Part shown: piece after piece, positions 38,111 through 51,990 of the stretch
How positions within the stretch are numbered: the first letter of the stretch is position 1
How the letters are laid out: each line of letters begins with the position of its first letter
Assembly (NCBI GenBank): GCA_013396915.1
Contig: VWZL01001289.1
Location: 186,001-250,000 of the forward strand
DNA: 64,000 nucleotides
Source: Stercorarius parasiticus
Lineage: Eukaryota; Chordata; Aves; Charadriiformes; Stercorariidae
Direction of reading: 5' to 3'
Notes under the pieces: model-generated
The model's database searches: none
What the model saw: the letters and a program-made list of their open reading frames with translations, nothing else
Told to the model about the DNA's origin: nothing
Translations under genes and position numbers: made by a program

Positions 38111-38209
38111 CTTCATTTTCCCAGCTTGAGCATCAAAGGCAAGTTTTTGAAACAATCTGATTTCTAGGATTCTGCCTACTGCCATGTGGTGTAGCTGCTG
38201 GGTGCAAGC
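38111..38209 (-). other. Exon-like open segment, unassigned
   Basis: On the minus strand a CTGTTCAG acceptor-like site is followed by 99 nt that stay open in phase 0 (33 codons, starting ACTQQLHHMAVG) and end at a good donor, AATGAAG|GTATTA. I recognise no family, and there is no neighbouring exon to pair with it. Chance or a non-coding transcript are both plausible. Confidence 0.2.
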
Positions 38210-39770
38210 CTGAACAGAGTTTGAAGGATGGAGCACCAATTTCCTATTCCTGCACTAAAGCACTGATTATAAGAAAAGGTTGCCAGTACAGCAAGTAAAT
38301 TTCTTCCCTGTTTGGCCGAGTTTATGCCAGAAGGAAGAAGGATTTGAAAACTTTTTTCAGTATCCTTCCTGTTATCCTGGGTAGAAATGTATTAAATACA
38401 TTAATATATTAATTCCCTTTCTTGCCTAGTTGATTTCTTCACCTCTTTACAAACATTACCAGTTAAAAAATTACAAACACTATGAGTTTGTAACTCATGG
38501 CAATTTTTAATATTTTTTCTGGCTGTTTATTTTTTGTCATCTGAAGCTCAACAAACTTCAAAGTATAATCAAGCCCACTTCACAGGTACATATGTCATAC
38601 CAAAAGTTACGATCACTGGTAGAACAAAATGCCACCCTTAAGAAAAAATTGAAAAGATTTGGTCTCACATAGTTAGGCAACTATATAGTCTGATAGCAAT
38701 CTCTCCTGAATAGTGAGAAGCTGGAAACACTTTTGTTTCATTGGGCTCTAGCACCAACCCTTGGACCGCTTAACTGATCTAGAGGGCTAAAGAGAGGTAG
38801 GACAACATAACCACATCCATTACAGAAGAATATAAAGGTATAAAAGCATGGGAAACAAGCTGCACTTGGCACATGAGACAATCATGGGAAGGGAGGTACT
38901 CAGCTTCTTATTTTTTATTTTGGGGGAAAAAAATATACTGGTAGCTATCTACAAAGAGAAAAATATTCTATTCCATATAAACTAAAAAGCAGTGTCAGTG
39001 TGTTAAAATAGAATGTGAGTTATTGGAAAAAACATATGAGCTATGGAAGATAGGATGGTAATGATTTAATTTTCCCAGATTTTCATGGAGCAGAAAGGTA
39101 AAAGGAAGGCACTTTGCTAATAAATAGAAATGCTTTCATCCCCTACTAAATACCATTCTGTATTTAACTGAAAATTAGCGTCATTCAACAGTCCTGGATA
39201 CACCAAAAGTACAAAATATTGGCCACATTTCAGAACAAAATTGACCAAGTTTGAAAGATAGGAAACATTAAAATAGTGCTTTTCATTGGTGTTAGTTCTA
39301 AAAACAGCTATGAAACAAATGTTTCTCATCCTGTTTATTGTTATTTTTAAAACTGGCACAGTATCCATTGCAGCTCTATGAACTATTTGTGTATCTCTCT
39401 ACATCAATGCGAAGTGATGCTCAAATTTAACATACTCTTCTTTCACAAGCCCAAGCACATGCTGATACTATTTACTTACCAGTGAAGCTGGCAGATCCTC
39501 TCCCACCAAAAGCCCTCCCTCACTCCATTCCAATGGCCTTTCCATGGCCCTTTAGCTTCCTGAAGCCCTCTAAAACTGGCAAAGAGGAATATTGAGATAC
39601 ATCGGAAGGCAAGGATCGTGAAGAGGGTTAGGATTTATTCAACCTGTAACAAGTGTAGAGGAAGTAGTTTACAAACCAACAGCATTCTGCTTCTAAATCT
39701 GCTATCAAACCAAGTGCAACAAGTTCTGCAGGGCAGAGGAGCATATAGTGAGATATGACTGGATCATTGC

Positions 39771-39788
39771 GGGGGAAAGGGGGGGGGT
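39771..39788 (+). repeat. G-rich run
   Basis: The run GGGGGAAAGGGGGGGGG is a simple guanine tract that could form a G-quadruplex only with long contiguous G runs. No gene is close by. Confidence 0.7.
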
Positions 39789-41153
39789 TGGAGACACAAG
39801 GCACATTAGATTTTACATTAACCTTTTAATTCTTGCAAAGAGTTTTGTGTTAAGTTCTCTGTTAAGTACAATCATATGACTGACACTATGTTGGACTCTA
39901 CTGCGTCTTTCTTAAACAGATGATGAAGAATCCCATTCATGAGAACTGGAAAAAGAAATAACCAGTTTTACATTATTTACTAGTGAAAAATTTACTTCAT
40001 ATTTCATAGGGCAGCAAATAAATTTATGCAAATGGCTTAAGGTACCCACAGGGAGAGTTCTGAGATGTTTTGTGTTCTTATCTGCACAGATATAGATGTA
40101 TCTGCATTGACTTCTGAATGGGACTAAAACCTCAGACAATTAAAATCATCTTAGAAGGAAAAATAATCCTTCAAGCTGTAATGCTCAGATTTTTTTAGTT
40201 AAACAGTGTGTTGTAAATTCTCCACTTTTCACTGGACAACCATCTATTTTATCGAACATTTAATTGTTGTGTTCATAAATTTTACTGTTCATATATGTTT
40301 TCATAAATCAATTACTCTTGCTTTGCAGATCATTATACTGCTTTAAAGTGTCTTAACTCCGTGTAATTATTTCAGGTCTCCTCATCCATTGTCCTTTTCA
40401 TTTCTTCTATTATTTTCTGCTTAGTAATTACTGAAATTTTCAGGCTAGTTTATAAACTAGAGAAATGTGACACATATTACTCGGTACTGGTCAGAAATTT
40501 AAAATGGAAGGTAATAATTTTTCAGGTTCTACTATCTGCTTCTTAATAACGGGTGACCTGACTTTAATTCTTTGATTATTTCATATATGACTAAAGGAGT
40601 TAATAAAATGAGATATGACCAGGGAAACAATCTATTTTTTGCATTTCATTGCCAGTATTGCATTTTATTACTTCAGAGCTTCTGAGTACTAAGTCCCATT
40701 TAACCATGCATATTGCTTACCTTGATTAAAAATTGCTTAGGCAAGGAGATACAGTCTGTATTAGTCAATGCTCCTTGCCCACTGTTTTCCTTGCTAATGA
40801 GCCTAGACTGTTTCTTTGGAAAGACTTATTTCACTCTTTTAATTATATCCTGGAGTTGATGTTTGTCAACAGAGGGCAAGCATTCTGTTGAAGCAGTGAG
40901 GAGGATCATGGGGTTTTTGTTTCTGGAAGCTCCTTATGCTCACATGGCAGAGGTTACTGTGGTGGCACACTGTTTTAAAAAGCAGTTGTCATTCAGATGA
41001 GGAAGTGCAATTGTGCTCTTTCCCTCTGCAAAATTTTCATAGACCCTGCTTCTGGGTTATGTTAACCTTAATCAAGTAAAAAAGTAAAGGTGAGTTGGTC
41101 CTATTATTTATTTCAGCTTTTTAAAAAGATTGCCAAAGACAGAGTTGCATAAT

Positions 41154-41195
41154 GCCATTTTGCAACTGGTAAACGTAAGCACAGAGAAGATACAT
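41154..41195 (+). repeat. Possible MIR scrap
   Basis: CCATTTTGCAACTGGTAAAC followed by GTAAGCACAGAGAAG resembles the MIR segment CATTTTACAGATGAGGAAAC followed by TGAGGCACAGAGAGG. It is only about 40 bp long, so the call is weak. Confidence 0.35.
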
Positions 41196-44100
41196 TTTAA
41201 ATATTTGCACTTAGGCAGGCTAATATATCAGCACAGTTAGAAGAGGGTGATCTCTAATGTTCTCATCACTACAGTAATAAATTAACAGACTGCTTTTAAT
41301 TAATTCAGTGTCCATTGGAAAATCAAGATACACATTACAGACTAATCCATGGGTAACAGGTACAGTGTTTCATAAGAGCAGATGTAATATGAAACTCTAT
41401 AATTTTCAGATGCTAGTTCTATGGAAATTCTAACTCCCTTTTGCTTCTGTTCGTCTATTAGTTAACATTTTGCCATGTCACTCATTGAGAGAATGGCTAT
41501 AATGCGAAAATTATATGCGATAGGAGGCCCTTTCCATGTCATTATGTTAAAATACAGCAAAGGAATTCTTAGTAGCATCTGAGATTTCTCAGATTCCCCA
41601 ATCATTGTGTACTGCCTTTGAATTGCAGAATATGACCTATCTGCTATATTTTGCATCCAAGTAAAATGAAACACTAAAAATCATGAAGATTTAGGATTTC
41701 CTCTGCAGGTTTAATCTAGTCTCTAGATATATATATTGGAATATATTTTTAGAATATTTAAATTCACTGTTGTCTCCCTAGGAGACATAACTTATTTAGC
41801 AAATTGGTAGTTACTTGATTTATTATTTTTTTTCCTCAGCACTACGGTTACTATTATCCTTAACTCCCCTTAGCTCTTTTCTCTTATTCTTCGCGACTGC
41901 TCAGTCCTGTCTCGATCCCTTCTCTCACTGGTTGCTTATTCCATCACCCTCCTTCCACATAAACCGTACAGACAGTGACCAGCATTTCCTGTCAACTGTG
42001 GTCTGTAAAGTAGATATCCCAAGGTGCATTTTTCAGCTTGTTACTGCAGTCTGCCTTTCCAGTTGCTCCTCAAGGTCTGAGCATTGTTCCTTCTCCACCT
42101 GAGACAGGACTTTGCCTCACCATACTCCACAAAATAACAAATTTCTGAATAGTTGAGGTTCATTATCATGTTAAAGAGTCCTGTTAAGAGGAGAAGTATG
42201 TTAATGCACCACTGCACTGAACCATTATTGCATAGCTCTTTGGCCAGAGCTGCAGAATCATGGCTGTACAGATCATGTGCAAGCCCTGAGGGATTCGGGG
42301 AGCATAAGTGAACAGTCGATTACAGTCAGATCATGCCATCTCAAGGTAAAGCATGCTTACTGTAGCTGGAATGTTTACAGCAGGTACGGCTGATTCCTAA
42401 GCAGCCTCTAGGAAGTGTATGTGAACTGATCTGTTTAAAAGCTTGTATTTTAGCCATGTTTGGTAGTTTTACTTTCCATTTTTTTAACAGAAACAGCAAA
42501 AAGATATCTAATACCAGAACTAAGCCATTGCAACATTTCAAGCTTTTTCTAAGTTATATGTTAACTAAGACATTATGTAACATTAAAGTATTTATTCAGT
42601 TTTGATTTCAGAGCCAGATTCTTCATTCCACAGAGCCAGATCGCTGCTGTTTCAATCGTGGTCTATGTTTAAGAGCTCACATAGCTGTATTCATTAGGAC
42701 TTTGTAAAATATCAGGTACTTTAATCAATTCCAAATGTACTTCAAGAAGATAGCTGAACCAACCTTAGCAGCTGCTGGTTGGTTATCAGAAGAACCAGTT
42801 CCATTTCTTTCACTCAACTATGCTGGTTGTGCAGTCTTGCTTCCTGCATTGTGCTGACCGTGATAATCATCTGTGATGCACTAGCAGGCCTGATAAACTT
42901 ATTCGACCAAATAACCTTTTTAGGCTGGACTTGGTATAATGAAATTTGAGATTGATTCAATCAATCAGTTCAACTTCATCTGCAGCTATATGGGCTAATC
43001 TGTGTATATGTAGGTATAGTCACATTATGATCAAACAAAATGCCGTAACTGATTATAGGCCACCTACAACCTGAGAGAAAGTATATTTTGATGGAATCGC
43101 TTATTTCATTTGCAGAACTAGTTTAAGCAATCTCTTAAAATCATAAATCGTTACAGCATCCCACTTTAAGCAAATGAGGACTCATAAACTCCCCTAGAAG
43201 CTTTGTGGTGTAAGGAACTGCAAGATTCCTTCTTCCCAAATCTTTTGCTTTGAGCTGCAAAGGGGAAAGAGGTATGCCCTTATTGGAGTTTCTGTGGTTT
43301 ATAAAGAAGACTTCATAAACCTTTACCTCAAACAGGGCAGAGGAAAATGGCTTTGTAATTCATATGCTATTGCTTAGTGATTCTGTTCAAATTCTGGAAA
43401 AGACAAAACCACTGAAAGATGAGCTGTGACCTGATCTTGCAAAGGGGGGAGGATTTTTATTGAACATTGTTCAAACTAATGTTTGGTTTCATTAACACCT
43501 GTTAAACTGAAGATCCAGACAGCTGGGATCTGAGATCTTTTTTTCTAAAGAAAAATTAAGTTTTTGCTGAAGCTGTCATTTCAGCAGTTTGAATTGGTGT
43601 GCTATCTGAAGTATGAACAAACTTTATAATTCCATTTCTAATGTAAAAATAATAAACCCCCATACATATGCAAAAGGGAGTCTTCTGAAAAATAACCTTT
43701 TAGACTTCCTGAATTTTCAAAGTCTGCGTACTTTGTTGCATAATGCCTTTAACTTCTAGATAAGAATAAGAGAGGACAGATGTTTATTTCCCAAAGAATA
43801 TCTCAGTACCTTGTCGTCATGATACACCTGTTAGGGTCAGCAGTATACAGGCCTTTCTGTGCCAGAGAGAACTTTTTTATTGCCTAATAAAACTCGATTG
43901 GGCAAGAGATGTTCTTGCAATGCAAAGTCTATTACATAGGTCTTCCTAATAGATAACATCTACTGATATAAAGTATTTGTGTAGGCAATGCTCTAGTCGT
44001 ATAGCCATATTCAGTATTTAAAAGCCAGTGGACACAAATAACATGATAAGAAGTTTAACGTATCCAGTATTAAGTAACTAAATTTGCATTCAAGGTCTAT

Positions 44101-44734
44101 CAAGCTTACCTTTGAACCAAGTTAAAAAAGAGCAAGAGACAAAAAGAAAGGCTAGAAAAACACCCACTCAGCAGCAAATAATTCTGACTTTGTAAGAAAA
44201 ACAGTGTTGATCCTCCCTGCCTTCTCCTTTAGAAGATTTACAGAGGACAGTGGTAGGCTTTTGTAAGGAATGCCAGCAGATTTTGACAAATACATCTGTT
44301 AGAAATGGCAGTGATAACAAGGAAAAAAAAAATTAAAAAACCCCACAACAACAAAACCACATATTCCCTTGTAATCCTGCAGTTTTCAGGAAGGAGAGAT
44401 GTTTTGCATGGAGTCGCGGCAGCAGCTGCCCTGCTTGGCCACGTGTCACAGAGATGTCTGGCAGTTCAGTTAGTCACAGCATGAGGGAGCAAGGTGGTAG
44501 GCAGAGAACAAACCAGTGATGTTTGAAGTTAATTCACTTTATCCTCTCTGTGGATATCTCCAACTCCAAACATAAAAGGAGATGGCAGAGCAAAAATGTT
44601 TAACTTGTGTTGAAGGGTTAAGAGACCTTTTTTTTGCCAGAGGACTGGAATAATTCAGGAGTTTTTAAAATAATTTAAAAGCCTGTAGGCAAAGGCAAGC
44701 TAACCGTATGGTTGTCTCAGCTGTTACAGGAGAA

Positions 44735-45370
44735 AGTTGGGGCCCCCAGTGCATCTGTAGGACCTACTGGCCCTGACCAGCCTCACACAGGGCACCCACT
44801 GCCTGTGAACCCAGGGTCTCCATTTTGTTTCACCCCCGAGCCCTCAGCTATCTTGCCAGAGTGATGGTCTACAGACTAGTCTGGCCCTGCTGTCTGAATG
44901 GACCTGAAACCTGCACGGTAGCTAGCTTGTCTCCTGGATGTGTTCCTCGGATGTCCATTGTCCACTGTCTAGCCCTGACTGCTGAATGGACTTCAGGTTC
45001 AACCCAAAACCTTGTCCCTAGTCCTATCTCTGTTCTCATTACCTTCTGCTCCTGCCTGGAGTCCCTGGGTAGACCCTGGACCTGGTTCATCACTTGCCTG
45101 AGACTGTCAGTGGATCCAACTTCAAGCATCTGGTTCACACGGCTATGACCAGACCCTGTGGAACCATGCCCTGCCAGGGACGACCCTGCCTGCTCTGGAG
45201 TCACCCCTTACTCCTGGAGCACCTGCCCTGAGGGAAAAGCAGGTCCTTGCTGCTCCGTGACAGAGGAAACAGAGAAACCTTGTACCTTAAAAACCTTCAG
45301 ACACTTGCCTTCTTCAACCATTTGCCCACACAAGAAATGGGATTGGAAGGACTTTGCTCCAAGGTAAATT
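44735..45370. other. GC-rich unassigned block
   Basis: This block is clearly more GC-rich than its surroundings but is not CpG-dense. It is C/T-rich on the plus strand with recurring CCTG, and it holds two similar short strings, CTGAATGGACCTGAAAC (44896-44912) and CTGAATGGACTTCAGGT (44982-44998), 86 bp apart. ORFs of 107 (plus) and 111 codons (minus) cross it, with no motif I recognise. It could be a degraded LTR or another repeat, or an old retrocopy. Confidence 0.4.
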
Positions 45371-48300
45371 TTGAAGGATACTTAGATGATCCTATCTCCC
45401 ACCTCTCTTAGGGATTTTTTTTAACTTCTTTTCCTTCTGCTTTCTTTTCTTCACAGCCCTTTACTTCCTTATCAGACCTCTCTGTGTCACACTAGCAGTT
45501 TATTTGATATGAGAAAGAAACCTATATCTGAATATTTAAACATCAACAGGAAAGGTAGTAGATTATATATCTACCTGCATCTGTAAATGTATATCTAAGA
45601 AATATACAGAACCCAAATAGTTTTGCTTGCTACATTAATTCTGAAGAGGAGAAATGCATTTGATTTCACACAATTTGTTGTACCAATATTTAATTATTAT
45701 TCCTTTGTGATATGAAATATACTTTGAGATTTATGATATGGAGTTGTAGAATATTCTAGGTCTGTTGTATTGACTTAGCAAGTGTGGAACATAGCAGATT
45801 TGTTAAGGATTATATTTCCAACACCACAACTAAAATGAAAGCTGCACCCTGAAGCTGCTGAAGGTATGGATGTGCATGTGGGTAAAAACACTTACTTGGG
45901 AGGAAGCACAGTTCAGTTTCACTTTAGTTCCAGTTTATCAAATAACTGAAAACAACTAAGTTTGAAATTGCAATTACACCTCTAATCAAGGTGCAGGGAT
46001 ACTTCTGCGTTCAGAACAAATAAAAGACACTCAGGGACTGACAGTTAAATAATGAACTGTCAGTTAAAGAAGATGTGCTTAAAAGCTTGAATATGTATTA
46101 ATATAACATTAAGATGTTTACATAGCAAACATCTCACTGAGGAAGCTTGACTATGGCTCCTAAAGAAGCAACATGATACTGTGTTACCTGGTGTGATAAT
46201 GTTATCTAGTCTTTTGTGGAGGATGGGAGCCCGAAACCCAAACCTTTATGATCCACCACGTCAGCTGTGTTATCTTATGTAGTAGTGCATATTTTATTTT
46301 ATGATCAATGAAAAAATAGTAGTGGGTAACGACTGCAAAAATGGCTCCTGGCCCTTTGGCAACAGTCGCAGCATGAAGCTCCTCGGGGCTATTACGGGTT
46401 CAGAAATAGGTAGTTGACTGGTGATCTGCCCTCAACATGACATTGCCTGTCCTACTGCACATTCTGATGTTTGGGTATTGAAAGAACATGTCATGAAAAT
46501 GTTCGGTTAAGTTTAGGGACATGAAAACTTGTTTCCTGGGTACACATTGCATGCAGTTCATGGAGCTCTTAAATTTTACTGGTGGAAAGAGATCAAAAAA
46601 ACAAAGAGGTGTCAGTTCAGCCCTCATTTGGTAAATACTGGCATATGAAGATGCACTGGTGAGAAGTAATTTCTCCCCACTAGTAGCAATTGGTAACTGC
46701 TTGTGAAAGACGTATGATGTATTGCCACTTCATTTAAATAGTAAGTTTAGGAATAAAATTCATCAGTTCCTAGCTCAATCTATTAGGTCAACATCTGTAT
46801 TGTTCATTATGTGTAATGACAACTGCATTTTATAAAGAGAAAAAACTGTTATAAAGATGTCTCAAGTTAAAGGTAGCAATGCTTACAGTACAAACCCAAA
46901 AGCAGGAACAACTGCATATTTTACCTTTTATTCTCTAAGGACTAAAATATTTTATTTGATAACAAGCATATGCATAAAATACACATAAAAATATATTTGC
47001 AATCTGTTTTCATTTACATCTATAAGGATTGGTGGTAGGAAATGAGATTTTTATATATATGTATATATAAACCCTCTAAACCATTATTGGTAGAAATTTA
47101 GATGATCTTCAGTATTGAATTAGATACAGCTAAACTCTCGCACCTCTTGTGCCCCTGCGTTTTAAGATTATTCCATTATAAGAAAGGTAAAGTATTAATG
47201 AGGGTGTTCTCTATCTGGATTGAAGCTTAAAATAAGCCTGGCCATTAAGAGACCATTTGGTAGGCATTCCTCACTTGATATATTAGAGACTTTTGAAAAT
47301 ACTGATGATGGCCAGTAATTTATCAGCGGAAGTGGTAATTTAAGCTGCTAAAACCTTTCTTTCTGTTAAGGAATTTCTACAGAAAAAATCTTGCATCAGG
47401 ACAGAAGTCAGCATATGTCAGAGTCAGTCTGAAACTGATACCCACATGATTTGGGTTTTTTCACTTGTTGCAATGTCCTTAACATTATGAGTGCTCTTCA
47501 TGACTTTAAGGAATAGTAGATTGAGAAAGAAAGTGACTGCTCTTGAACAGTGAGCTATTGTATTTATTCCACTAACAGTTTACATGGGTTCAGTTGGCAG
47601 CTGAACAAATTTGGGCAAAAAGCACGTTGGTAAGTCCTAAATGCAGAAATCCCAGGGTGCTAACTGACTGTAGAAATACTGCAGAGTGGTATCAATACAT
47701 CTTTTTGTCCTAGTCTTGTATTCCTCTTTAGGTAGCTGTAATTTGCCAGTGTTAGAAATAGGATATTGTTACAGGTAACACTGCAGTCTGACCCATTCTT
47801 TGTGTTCTGTGATACAGTGGTGCAGAAGCATATCAGCTGGAATAGACTTTCAGCTTTGGGTGATAGGAGGGAATGGAAGTGAATCTTAAAAGAATACAAC
47901 ACAATTTTCTTATTTTGATAGCTCGTGACTTAAACATAAGAACCAACACCAACAAAGAATCCAACACCACCCATAAACCTTGTAGTATTAGAACTGCAAT
48001 AGAGTATTTAACGAAATCACAACTGGAGTCAGGGCAGATTGCAGGTGTTCTGTCCTTCTTATTGTGGCATTCAAATAAAGCTAAAAAATATCACTGTTAA
48101 GAAGAGTACATATACGATGTCATTTTAATTTAAATTATACAGGGCATTCCTCTTCAGAGTTTTGTGCTTTATCTAACAAAACTGACATCCCTAGCAGCTA
48201 CATAGCAAGTTGTTTGATGTCAGCTCATTAGGCCAAGGCATATGCATCTTTGAGCTTTGCTCAGATAGCTTTAATAGCAAGACACTGGTTTGCAATCCTG

Positions 48301-49979
48301 TCCTCTCTTGCAGGAAACCTTCCTTCTGCTGGTGTACATGCAGAAAACAGCTGGGTTTGTTGGCTGTGTACTTTGAAGGGATAGATTTCTTTGAAGCTAC
48401 AAGACTAGCTAGGTTTTGTTGATTTGACATCAAAGCTTCCTTTTCTATTGCATCTCTTGTTCAAGGTTCCTCTTTTGCTTAAGGCCTTAATACAGTTCGG
48501 AGGCAGCTAGAGAGCTGGCTAACTGATCAAGCACCTAAGCCAGGCTTGTATCCCTGACACAGTAATTGCACATACGCCATGCTAAGGTAAAGTCTGTGCT
48601 GAGTTTCTGAAGGAGAAAGCTTTAGCCATAGAGTGGCTTAAAAAAACACTCCAGAAGTGGTGGTTTCCAGATGAAGTGGGCATGCTGTGGTGGTACTGCC
48701 TTGTTCACTGGCACACCTCTCCAGTCTTCCTCCTCCCAGGCATAGCTTTCAAATTGAACTAAAATGTGAGTTCAGTTCTAGAAGAGCCAGAAACGCGGAT
48801 AGAAAATACATGGTTTGGGATGTTTGGGATGCTTCTGTCTTCCCTCCCAACCTCACTCCCTATAGCACTACAAGCAACAATAAAACTCTCGCCCCATCTT
48901 GAAGAAACAATTCTATCAAAGTTACTATTTCAGGTGAGCTGACTGTAATGGCTTATTTTGTGAGAAATATAATCCCAATGTTACCTGCCAGAGAAGAGGG
49001 ATAAATTTTTAAGGAACACTTGTTATTTGGACAAATTCTGCAAGAATATTTGGACAAAAATCTGCAAATTGTTTTGCAAAGCTTTGGAAGTGCTTTAAAA
49101 AGAAATTGGTTTAGGTACAAATTCACAACAGGAATTAATTTGTTACTATCATGGTTTTATTGTATATTTTCTAATATGTCTATTAACTCTTGTTACATCA
49201 TCTCAAGTTAAAAGTCATAGCAAAGTTTTTATTTCCTTCTTGTTTCTATCTTATTTATAAAGAAGCAAATTATAGAGGAGAAAAGCGAAATATATATCTT
49301 TGAATCTGTTAAAGTCAGTATTAGATTTATATTGCACCCTTGCAACAAACACCTTTGCTGGTTGAAGTGAGCTTCATCTCATCTTAGTGTGTAATTTGGG
49401 GCGCTCTCGCTGTGAAACCAGGCACTTCAGTCATTACTCCAAAAATACACACTGGTTAAAGTTACCAACACAACGGGGTAGTTTAGATAATTCAGATTAT
49501 ATCAGAGTAATGTCGTGTTTACTACAGAAATAGAGAGCTTGCATGAGTCAATGACCTTTGGTGTAAAGTAAATTTATTTTTAGGTTCATAAGTAGTGATT
49601 AGTTATCTCATTAAATTCAGAAGACGGGCAGTAAATCTGTGATACAATTAAGATTAAATCAATGTATATCTTGGGAATATGGTTTTGTCTTTCATTGTCA
49701 CTCTGTTTAAATGTTGATGCAAATACGTGTCCTGAACGTTGCTACACTTTGTTCTGTTAATAAAGTTTGTAACTATACTGGTATTATCCTCAGAGATGCA
49801 GAACTGAAACAGAGGGGAAGGTGGGTTCCTGCTCCCCGAGACTAACATCGCCAGAAGTTACAGCAGTTGAACCCCTGCTCCAGCCCCACCGGTAACAGCT
49901 ATAGAAAGTGGCATGTATTATCCCTCCAAAAGCTAGCAACTTGAAAGCAAACGCACGCTCTGCTGCAGAAACACAGAAA

Positions 49980-50184
49980 GCTTTTTTATTTTTCCACCCG
50001 AGACAGGTTTTTGTGGAGAAAACCCCTGTTTCCTAGGAAAACCACCACCAGGGTCTGCCCAGGCGAGCCGGGAGGCAGCGCCGGCGCCCCGACCCACTCC
50101 GACCGTGCCGGTCCCGTCCCGGCCGCGGGGATGCTCGGCAGCCGGGGCCGGGCGGAGCGGGGTCAGGGTCGACCGGGGCGGACC
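49980..50184 (+). promoter_or_regulatory. GLDC: GLDC promoter CpG island, left part
   Basis: GC content and CpG density rise sharply from about 50040 up to the assembly gap. The position upstream of the GLDC exon at 58769 makes this the likely GLDC promoter and 5' UTR. An ATG at 50131 opens a frame MLGSRGRAERGQGRPG into the gap, but I do not recognise it as the GLDC mitochondrial presequence. Confidence 0.6.
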
Positions 50185-50621
50185 NNNNNNNNNNNNNNNN
50201 NNNNNNNNNNNNNNNNNNNNNNNNNNNNNNNNNNNNNNNNNNNNNNNNNNNNNNNNNNNNNNNNNNNNNNNNNNNNNNNNNNNNNNNNNNNNNNNNNNNN
50301 NNNNNNNNNNNNNNNNNNNNNNNNNNNNNNNNNNNNNNNNNNNNNNNNNNNNNNNNNNNNNNNNNNNNNNNNNNNNNNNNNNNNNNNNNNNNNNNNNNNN
50401 NNNNNNNNNNNNNNNNNNNNNNNNNNNNNNNNNNNNNNNNNNNNNNNNNNNNNNNNNNNNNNNNNNNNNNNNNNNNNNNNNNNNNNNNNNNNNNNNNNNN
50501 NNNNNNNNNNNNNNNNNNNNNNNNNNNNNNNNNNNNNNNNNNNNNNNNNNNNNNNNNNNNNNNNNNNNNNNNNNNNNNNNNNNNNNNNNNNNNNNNNNNN
50601 NNNNNNNNNNNNNNNNNNNNN
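50185..50621. other. Assembly gap (437 N)
   Basis: This is a run of 437 undetermined bases inside GC-rich sequence. It lies where GLDC exon 1 would be expected. Translated ORFs spanning it are meaningless. Confidence 0.99.
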
Positions 50622-51929
50622 CGCTGAAACGTGTGACGAACAGATCTCCGGGCTGAAGTAAAGTGTGGGATAAGACTTCAGTAAGCTTGGCGGTACAATC
50701 ACGGGCACTTTAGTCTTCACAGAGGCGCTCAGTAGAGTAGTTCGGCTGCTGCGTTTCTTGCTCTCGTGTTGGAAATTGGTAGGAAGACGCGTGTGGCAGC
50801 CCGGGGCTGCCCGAAAACCCATTTTTGGGCTCAAGTGCCAAGGTGCCTTCACTTTGTTTCAAGAGTCTGATACGGAGGAAAAAGTGCGGCTAAAAATCAT
50901 CCCCCTAATGTGGACTGTGGCTTCAAACGGGCCGCTGTCTTTTGTTAGCTCTTACATTCCTGCAGGATTTCTTTGTTGTCGTACCACCACCCCAGTAATA
51001 ACCTGCATATTCTAATAACATAAAAAAACCATGCCCCCATGTAATGGGTACACAGTAGAATAATGGCTAGCATTTCGAATCTGTCTGATTGAGGGAGATG
51101 GGTAAACTGCAGGAATACAAAACATCTGAGCCAGCAGTTGTGGCAGAACAATAGTTCAGCCAAATTGCTGTAGAAAACTTGATGTGATTCGTGAGTTTTT
51201 AGAAGTTAACGTTTTTAAAAGTTAGCAATCACAGCACAAAATTTCTATCTGCGTAACTGCGATCTTGATAGGTACCTGTGAACATCATGCTGAAAATCCT
51301 GTGTGTGAAAGAAACGGTTAAAAAGGCACCTAGCTAAGCAATTCCACTGAAACTAACAAAGCTCAGTGGCCGTTCAGATGGAGCCAATTATGTCAGTATT
51401 AACTTCATATTTGTGTCACGATCCTTTGCCTGATTTGTAGAAAGTTTGATCCCTCTTGCTGGCTTTTTTTTCATTGCTCATCTGTGGGTTGTAATTTGAG
51501 TGTAAACTTCAGGCCTGCAGCTCTGCTCCGGTGAGGTTCCCGGCCAGTTCAATCTGGTTGCTCCGAGATGACATCACGCGCGAGAGGCAGCACCACAATG
51601 AACAGTCAGGAAAACTAAAGCCTGAAAAGACAGAGTCTAGCCAGGAGAGATACAGTCTTGACTGAAAGTGTCTACTTCTAAAATGTTTTATTAGCACAGT
51701 GGTGTTTTGGTTTTTGGTAACTTCCCATCCTATTAAAATGTGGGGGAGGGGTAGGAAAGTGGAATTTAATCACGTCTTCTGTCCGTGTAACTGCTACAAG
51801 TATTGCATGGCATATTTTCCTATGGTTAATTCATTTTAATCAAGGTAATCCCTGACTGATGAGTGATTTTCACTTACCCTCAGATAAAAGGTCTGTAAGA
51901 GGGGTTAAACAGTAACTACTTCTTAAAAA

Positions 51930-51990
51930 CTTTTCTTTTGTTTTTTTGGGGTTTTTTTGTGGGTTTTTTTGTTTGTTTTTTTTTTTTTAT
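51930..51990 (+). repeat. T/G low-complexity tract
   Basis: Runs of 6-14 T alternate with GGGG, GTGGG and GTTTG. It is a simple-sequence tract in the GLDC intron. Confidence 0.8.

Larger units (their letters stand above)
27661..49900. other. Intergenic spacer between KDM4C and GLDC
   Basis: This 22-kb AT-rich stretch has no recognisable protein-coding exon. Identified contents are a degraded CR1 (29700-29925), an ERV LTR split by a CR1 (30751-31544), two copies of an ancient repeat (32200-32318 and 34277-34396), a TTA-type microsatellite (34136-34177), a purine tract (36510-36575), a G-rich run (39771-39788), a possible MIR scrap (41154-41195) and a GC-rich unassigned block (44735-45370). 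The intervals 27700-29690, 34400-39770 and 45400-49900 hold nothing else I can name, apart from simple tracts and one weak exon-like segment at 38111-38209. Confidence 0.75.

Noticed and set aside
50011..50852. ORFs of 183-229 codons spanning 50.0-50.9 kb
   Set aside because: Most of their length is the N gap translated as X, so they are not evidence of coding.
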